Positions 57,900-64,000 of a DNA stretch of 64,000 nucleotides are shown here, one piece after another (the first letter of the stretch is position 1; each line of letters begins with the position of its first letter). The notes under the pieces were generated by a model. The model searched no databases. It worked only from the letters and a program-made list of their open reading frames with translations, and was not told the DNA's origin. Location of the stretch: assembly GCA_947650365.1 (NCBI GenBank), contig OX393550.1, positions 98,266,424 through 98,330,423 on the forward strand. The letters are read 5' to 3'. The DNA comes from Chamaelirium japonicum (taxonomy: Eukaryota > Streptophyta > Magnoliopsida > Liliales > Melanthiaceae). The translations under genes were made by a program, and so were the position numbers.

Positions 57900-58470
57900 G
57901 GTAGCAGTGCTATACCACCGGGTAACGCCGGTATAAGATGGTGATGGTTTTTATTTGGGTGGGGCTAAATGCAACCCACCAAATACCTTAGGCAGCCCCA
58001 ATCTAACGACAACATGTCTTTTTTTCATAGGTCGCCCCGATCGATAGGTCGTCACATTTTTTTTTCCTCCGTCACGCACGTGCTGCTCATCGTGTGCCAC
58101 CGCTCGCAGCCCATCCAACCCGTTGTCGTTGTTGTCGTCTCCTCCTCCTCCTTCCCCATCCACTTCCTCTTCTTCCACCTTCTTCTCTTTCCTCCTCCCC
58201 TCCTCCTCCTTTTCCTACTTCTCCCTACTTTTTTTTCCCTTCTTACTTCTTTGTGCATTCTATCGGGTTAACCAAATACATAGAAGATGTATTCAGACTA
58301 GTATAATAGAATGCATAGATTTTAAGGAAGACAAAGAGGGGAAAAGGAGGAGGTAGAAGAACAGAGGAGGAAGAGGAGGAGAAGGATGCGACAGTGGTGA
58401 GTAAGAAGAAGATCGAAGTGAGGGTTGCCTCAAATATTTTGTGAACCGTGTTTGGGGGATATTTTTCGTT
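57900..58470. other. Upstream flank with pyrimidine-rich tract
   Basis: CTCCTCCTC-type sequence at about 58137-58250; open frames there are compositional. No gene recognised. Confidence 0.45.
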
Positions 58471-59179
58471 GGTCCGTGCGGTTATCCTGCAAGACAGAGA
58501 AAACGTGAGAACGGCTGGCTCCCTTAGAAGCGCAGACCCTCCGACGCTCAAGTCAGAACAGGTACGAAAATGGGAGAGCTGTAGTGGTTGGAATTGGTAG
58601 GGTTTTGGGTTTTGAACCTGTACTTTGGAGCCGGGGGTGGTACCTTTATAGCCTTTTGCAGCCCGTAAGAGCCTGACACGTAGCGGTTTTTCTAGCATCT
58701 TTTATGCCCCCATGTGTCAGCCCACATAGGCTATTCATGGCCTTTGTCGTTTAGCCTGCCATGCGGTGGTAAAGGGGGATCCACCGGTCTTGTCCTTGTC
58801 AAGTGGAGATTCTGAAAAGCTCTAGTCTGTGAGGTCCTAGACCAACTCTGCCGGCTTTCGTGGACTGCAATCATCCACGTAGCTCCATAGGGATAGTGAC
58901 ACCTGTCGATTTGACATCGCCTTACTGTAGGCAACCTCCGTGGGAAAAAGGGGCAATCTCCTTGGCTATTTGTTCGATCAGGCGAGCTCCTGAGCGAGCT
59001 GTGGGTAAACTCCGTGAAGTCCCCATTAGTGTCATTGATCCACCCACTTCTTCCTATTATCAATGGGCGAGCTCTATGGCGGTTTGTACGACCAGGAGAG
59101 CTCCTGAACGAGCTGTGGGTGTTGGGTTTGACGAGCTCTTGAGTGAGCTGTGGTTGTTCGTAGGTATCATTCTAAGTTT

Positions 59180-60120
59180 TCTATTAGCAAAAGGGGGCGA
59201 TCTCTTTGGCGTGTGGGCTGGTCGCATGTGGTCAGGGTCAGCCCTGGGCAGGCTGCAAGCCATGGCCGCAAGCGGCCTCTGTCCAAGGGACGCAACGATC
59301 TGCTACTACAAACCCTAGGCGGGCTATGAGCATCGGCCGCTGGGCGACCTCTACCACGTACAAGCTGGTCGCAGGTGGTCAAGGTCAGCCCTAGGTGGGC
59401 TATGAGCCACGGCCACAGGCGGCCTCTGAAGACGAAGGGGCGAGCTCCTCGGAGGGCGGCCTCTGTCCAGGAGACGCAACGATTTGCTACTGCAAGCCCT
59501 GGACGGGCTACGAGCACCGGCCACTGGGTGACCTCTACCATGTGCGACTTGGTCGCAGGTGGTCAGGGTCAGCCCTGGGCAGGCTATGAGCCACGGCCAC
59601 AGGCAGCCTCTGAAGATGAAGGGGTAAGCTCTTCGGTGGGCAGCCTCTGTCCAGGAGATGCAACAATCCGCTACTGCAAGCCCTGGGCGGGCTACGAGCA
59701 CCAGCCACTGGGCAACCTCTACCATGTGCGAGATGATCGTAGGTGGTCAGGGTCAGCCCTGGGCGGGCTGTGAGCCATGGCCACAGGTGGCCTCTAAAGA
59801 CGAAGGGACGAGCTCCTCGGCAGGCGGCCTCTGTCCAGGAAATGCAACGATCCACTACTGCAAGCCTTGGGCGGGCTACGAGCACCGGCCACTGAGTGAC
59901 CTCTACCACATGCGAGCTTGTCGCAAGTGGTCAGGGTCAGCCCTAGGCGGGCTGCAAGCCATGGACACAGGCGGCCTCTGTCTAAGGGACACGACGCTCC
60001 ACTACTGTAAGCTCCGGGCGGGCTATGAGCAACAGCCGCAAGGCGACCTCTTCCGCGTGTGAGCTGGTCGCATGCGGCCAGGGTCAGCCCCGGGCGAGCT
60101 GTGAGCCGCGAACCACTGGC
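59180..60120 (-). repeat. 184/147-bp tandem array
   Basis: The anchor GTCGCAGGTGGTCAGGGTCA recurs at 59221, 59368, 59552, 59736, 59920 and 60067: intervals 147, 184, 184, 184, 147. The short units lack a 37-bp piece with GACGAAGGGGCGAGCTCCTC. Long open frames on both strands here arise from the repeat. Confidence 0.9.
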
Positions 60121-60539
60121 AGCCTCGTCTGCTGGCGATCTGGTTGCGACGGCCAGGGCAAGCTATCTGGATGTGTTCTTTGAATTCCAAGACCTATCAT
60201 GGTCATAAGGCTACCTGCCCAAAAATCGCGATTGACCTTGAGCCTCGAACCCACCCCCGGGGAGGGGGGGGCTTCCTGCTTTGATCACCCAAGGTCGCCA
60301 TGGGTACGTCCCAAGACAGGGGTGACCTCCCTGGGGCATCCGTCGTCTTGTTGTTTTCTTTTTCCCTGCTACTGCCACGTGGACGATGAGCCGGTGATAT
60401 TTTTGGCACCATCATTACCCCCTCCTAAGGGGGCGGTCAGGCGTAGCTCCATCCGCTCAGGAGCCTAGCGAGGTCATCCATATGGACTAGTTTGATCCTT
60501 CCGTCTGCTGACCAATGCCAGCTAAACTGCATTCCACTC

Positions 60540-61310
60540 TATAAAGTCGGCTATTGGGTGTCTTCATCACGTATGCCTGTGATATCACCAGGTCGCTCAA
60601 CGAGCTAAGCAGCATGGTATCAGGTCACGTATATTGTCTCTGTCGCGTCTGCCCGTGATGTCACCAGGTCGCTCAACGAGCTAAGCTGCGTGGCATTACG
60701 TCGCATACGTTATCTCCATCACGTCTGCCCGTGATGTCACCGGGTCACTCAATGAGCAAAACTGCGTGGTAACAGACCGTGTAAGTTGTCTCCGTCGCGT
60801 CTGCCCGTGATGTCACCAGGTCGCTCAACGAGCTAAGCTGCGTGGTATCAGGCCGTATAAGTTGTCTCCACCGCGTCTGCCCGTGATGTCACCAGATCGC
60901 TCAATGAGAAAAATTGTGTGGTCCTCAAGCCGTGGGTGTTGGCTTCATTGCGCATACCCGTGATATCACCAGGTTGCTCAATGAGCTAAGCTGCATGACA
61001 TTAGGCCGCGTGTGCCCATGATGTCACCAGGTCACTCAACGAGCTAACCTGCGTGGCATCAGGCCACGTAAGATATCTCTATCGCGTCTGCCCGTGATAT
61101 CACTAGGTCGCTTAATGAGCAAAGCTGCGTGGCACCAGGCCGCGTAAGTTGTCTCCGTCATGTCTGCCCGTGATGTCACTAGGTCGCTCAACGAGCTAAA
61201 CTGTGTGGCACCAAGCCACGTAAGGTGTCTCCGTCGTGTCTGCCCGTGATGTCATCAAGTCGCTCAACGAGCTAAGCTGCATGGCATCAGACCGCGTGTG
61301 TTGTTTCCCT
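60540..61310 (-). repeat. 76-bp tandem array, ten copies
   Basis: The anchor GATGTCACCAGGTCGCTCAA recurs at 60581, 60657, 60733, 60809, 60885, 60962, 61020, 61096, 61172 and 61248: spacing 76 throughout except one 77 and one 58. Core: GTCTGCCCGTGATGTCACCA, GGTCGCTCAACGAGCTAAGC. Confidence 0.92.
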
Positions 61311-64000
61311 GAAGATCCGAGGACCATACCCCGGATAAGCTAGCTAAATCGATAAAAAAATAAATGACATCGCAAAAAGATCGATATGCATGCATGAAAA
61401 ATCGATATGTGTAAAATAATAGGACCCTATAGCTTGACAAAAATACAAATCGATAGAAATTGAATCAAAACAGAGCGTAAGGGCCAAATGGTGAAAGTTC
61501 AACAAGCGATAAAAGAATCAAAAGCTAGCTACCCTCTGTCCGGTTAAGGATCCTCATAACCCCGGTTTTGCTTATCGCGTCTACATGACAGCGGACAATG
61601 GCCTTGCCCTTAGCCTTTAATGTTGTGGCTTTCGTATTTCTTTTTTGCGACCTCACCAAGTTGTCTAGCTTCGAGGGATTACCAAGAGATTTTCAGGTCG
61701 CCTAAATGGGTGATCACCCATTCAGGTCCCCTTAGATCACCCCAGGGTGCTTCCTTTTATGGCATATGAATGCGAAGGACCCTGGTCATGTTTAAAGTCC
61801 CCTAGACAGCGGACTACCCCGACGATCTTAAGGTCATTTGGGATGGTCATTGAGAACCCCGGTCTTGCTTTAAGTCCGCATGACGGCGGACTATTCTTTG
61901 AGGAAGCTACGTGCAAGCTGATTGCACGCGAGCTGCTCTTGTGGATCACTATTGAGCACAGATTCGAAAAGACTCATTTAGTCCATAGACCCTCTATTTC
62001 ACAAAATTGTTTACAAGAGGGTGCCTACGCGCAAAATAGGAGGAGGCCACTGTTTGGCAATTTTTCCTCGACAATCTAACTGTTAGAATTGGTGAGGTCT
62101 ACAGCTCGTAAAAACCAATAATTAAGCTATGTATAGTTGATAGTATAAGATTGCATCTTGGTACGTACTTTAGTACGTGTTCTGATTACAAAATAGAGAG
62201 CTATGACTATATGGTAATCCACTTGAGTGGGAGACTCAAGGGACTAGTCCCATGTAACCTAAATACGTTCGCAGCTTTGATTAGGGTTGGTCGCCCTATC
62301 AGGATAAGCTGTTGGGATAACAGAGTGTGGGTGTCTCCACCACGGTCATTACCAGACACAGTGTCTGTGGCCGAACAGAACCAACACGGTGCACAGATCG
62401 GTGAGCAGACACCGGTGCACTAAACCGTGTTTCTGCTTAGAATAAAACGGTCCTAAACCCTGAGGAACCACGTCTGATGGACTAACCAGTTGAGTGGTGC
62501 TTTGGCGCACCAATGTATGAGGATCCGGATGCAGTGATCCAAAATCACGGTGTATTGGGTTACCCAGCTGGCGTTGCATCAGCGTGTCACTCCTGCAGGC
62601 CATCCACACCCCTAATGGGAGGTGAGTTTCTTGGTCTGACCTACGTCTTATTAAACCCTGGCCAGGTGGTCATCAGTTGGACTGGTGACGGATCCTGTTA
62701 CTCGTCAAAGCAATCGGAGGTACGATGTACGTGGTCAACCTGAAAGGAACCGAGTCATATAAGCACTCGAGTCTAACGGTATTCTTCACCGCTCGAGTTG
62801 CATCATGGCACCAAGTGAAGGGACAGTGGGTTTACCATACTAAGCGGAGAGCAGGGGTATGAGGGAGAACATAGTAAGTCCGGGGGAATTGGAGTGCAGC
62901 TTGCGTTGCACTCTGGGTGGCCACGTAGGTTAACTCGGACTCAGAGGATCGATGGTATACCGGGTAGTGTGTCGATCGAGTCTAAGTTGGAAGCCACGAA
63001 CCCTGGTCCCTGAAGGTTCCACCCTATTCACATTATGTACGGTCCTTATACCATCTCCTCGAAACACAGAACACAGTTAGAGGAAGCGAGAAGTCCAAGC
63101 CTATGCTCCGTAAGTGCTTCACACTAAGTATACGATAGATGCGTAGCTACGTGTGTGCACTAAGGGGAAACCCTAGGATAGTGCAGAGATGCATGTAGCA
63201 ATTCCTTGCCATAAGTAGACTTTGCCACATGGGTGCGATGCACTGGGACATATTGCGAGTTGGCTAGTTGACTTCACTAGGGGCACCCTACGGGAACCTT
63301 ATATAATAGTGAAGTCACTGGTGCACTTAACTTATGTGTGCCTTGCAAAGTCTCGTACACGAGGAATAGCCAACTAGTGACGTAATGGCATTTTGGTCGT
63401 ACCATACGCCACTATGCACTAGGGGGGCCAGCCCTAAGTATTGGAAGACTGGTCAAGGCCGGCCCCATTGTTTTCAGGAGGTTGTTGCCTCCAATGAAGG
63501 GGCCGATCATGAGGCACGAAAAATGGGCTAGTTTTGACCGTTTTCAAAACCAAGGAAAAGATAGAGATAAAAGAGAGATATATAGGGAGAGGTTTAAATT
63601 AGTTGAACCTTATCCATACTAGCCTCATCCATAAGGATAGGGCAGCCCTATATAAGAGTAATGGGGGAGAGAGGGGGTCGGTGATGACAAGCCTTAGGGC
63701 CGGCCATGCCATGGGGAAACCCTAGCCGCCCCCTCTCCTCTCTTCTATTCTCCTCTCTCGTCTCTCTTTCCCTCGCTTGCGTCATTGGATGGTGACTCGT
63801 CTTCCTCGCGTAGGGTTTCTTAGAAGGAGAAAGCTTATCAGATGGAGGCACTCAGAGATCCATCAACGAGGTGCCGTGCATCGTTCGAGATCGGGTGAAC
63901 TAGAAGGTATCTCCCGCCAGCTTTTATTGTCCAGAATCTGCACAGAAAATCAGTGATATTTCTACGATTCTGGGAGTTATAGAAATCCAAACGAGGTGAA
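61311..64000. other. Non-coding, LTR-retrotransposon-like DNA to the window end
   Basis: 61550-61880 repeats an ACCCCGGTYTTGCTT ... GCGGAC phrase. 62090-63130 has no open frame of note. 63220-63390 has inverted segments. 63648-63657 reads CCTATATAAG, a TATA motif like those of LTR promoters, followed by GA-rich and CT-rich leader-like sequence. No gene recognised. Confidence 0.45.

Larger units (their letters stand above)
58480..61310 (-). mobile_element. Gypsy-type LTR-like block, minus strand
   Basis: On the minus strand a TATA motif (GGCTATAAAGGTACC at about 58660-58646) is followed by CTGACTTGAGCGTCGGAGGG at about 58550, a phrase typical of the U5 part of plant gypsy LTRs. Upstream on that strand lie two tandem arrays. 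No paired LTR or primer-binding site was found, so it may be a solo or truncated LTR. Confidence 0.5.

Noticed and set aside
59206..60062. Repeated-peptide open frames of 124-134 codons on both strands
   Set aside because: Generated by the 184-bp repeat; 184 is not a multiple of three, so no conserved coding period.
60540..61310. Regular 76-bp repeats as a possible CRISPR array
   Set aside because: The whole unit is conserved with no variable spacers, no cas genes, and the DNA is plant nuclear.

Overview
The window is nuclear DNA of a flowering plant. Three host genes with plant-type exon structure are recognisable: an m6A reader of the ECT2 type, the mitochondrial branched-chain 2-oxoacid dehydrogenase E1-beta subunit, and TATA-binding protein. 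They lie in a matrix of LTR retrotransposons, an L1 LINE, a tRNA-derived SINE, small hAT-like and Harbinger-like elements, and microsatellites. Introns reach 15 kb, so this is a genome with long, transposon-filled introns. The species cannot be fixed from the sequence. No bacterial operon, CRISPR array or organellar gene block is present.

Layout. 0.2-4.2 kb (+): ECT2-like gene, 3' eight coding exons, first exon outside the window. 5.4-5.6 kb (-): an orphan last exon of adenylosuccinate lyase. 5.8-6.6 kb: a decayed Ty1/copia leader and gag remnant. 7.3-17.3 kb: two nested LTR elements. The outer one is a minus-strand large retrotransposon derivative whose LTR is split by an inner plus-strand element (9823-16714) that carries only a broken gag. 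17.9-19.4 kb: a cluster of small DNA transposons ending 138 bp before the next start codon.

19.6-47.9 kb (+): the E1-beta gene, 13 coding exons, 355 codons spread over 28.3 kb. Its 15.2-kb intron 1 holds a rearranged copia element with an inverted 5' half (20.2-27.7 kb), a SINE with a 16-bp target duplication (27.7-27.9 kb) and a 5-kb LINE whose ORF2 has one visible in-frame stop. 50.3-57.3 kb (-): TBP, eight exons, convergent with E1-beta, with a 20-residue open extension after the usual end of the protein. 57.7 kb: two TATA motifs for TBP. 58.4-64 kb: LTR-like DNA built partly of 184-bp and 76-bp tandem repeats, with no gene.

The host genes are unrelated in function (mRNA-mark reading, leucine/isoleucine/valine breakdown, transcription initiation). 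Their proximity is chromosomal arrangement and not a pathway. Exon borders were fixed by matching reading frames to remembered family sequence and splice signals; no search or transcript evidence was available.
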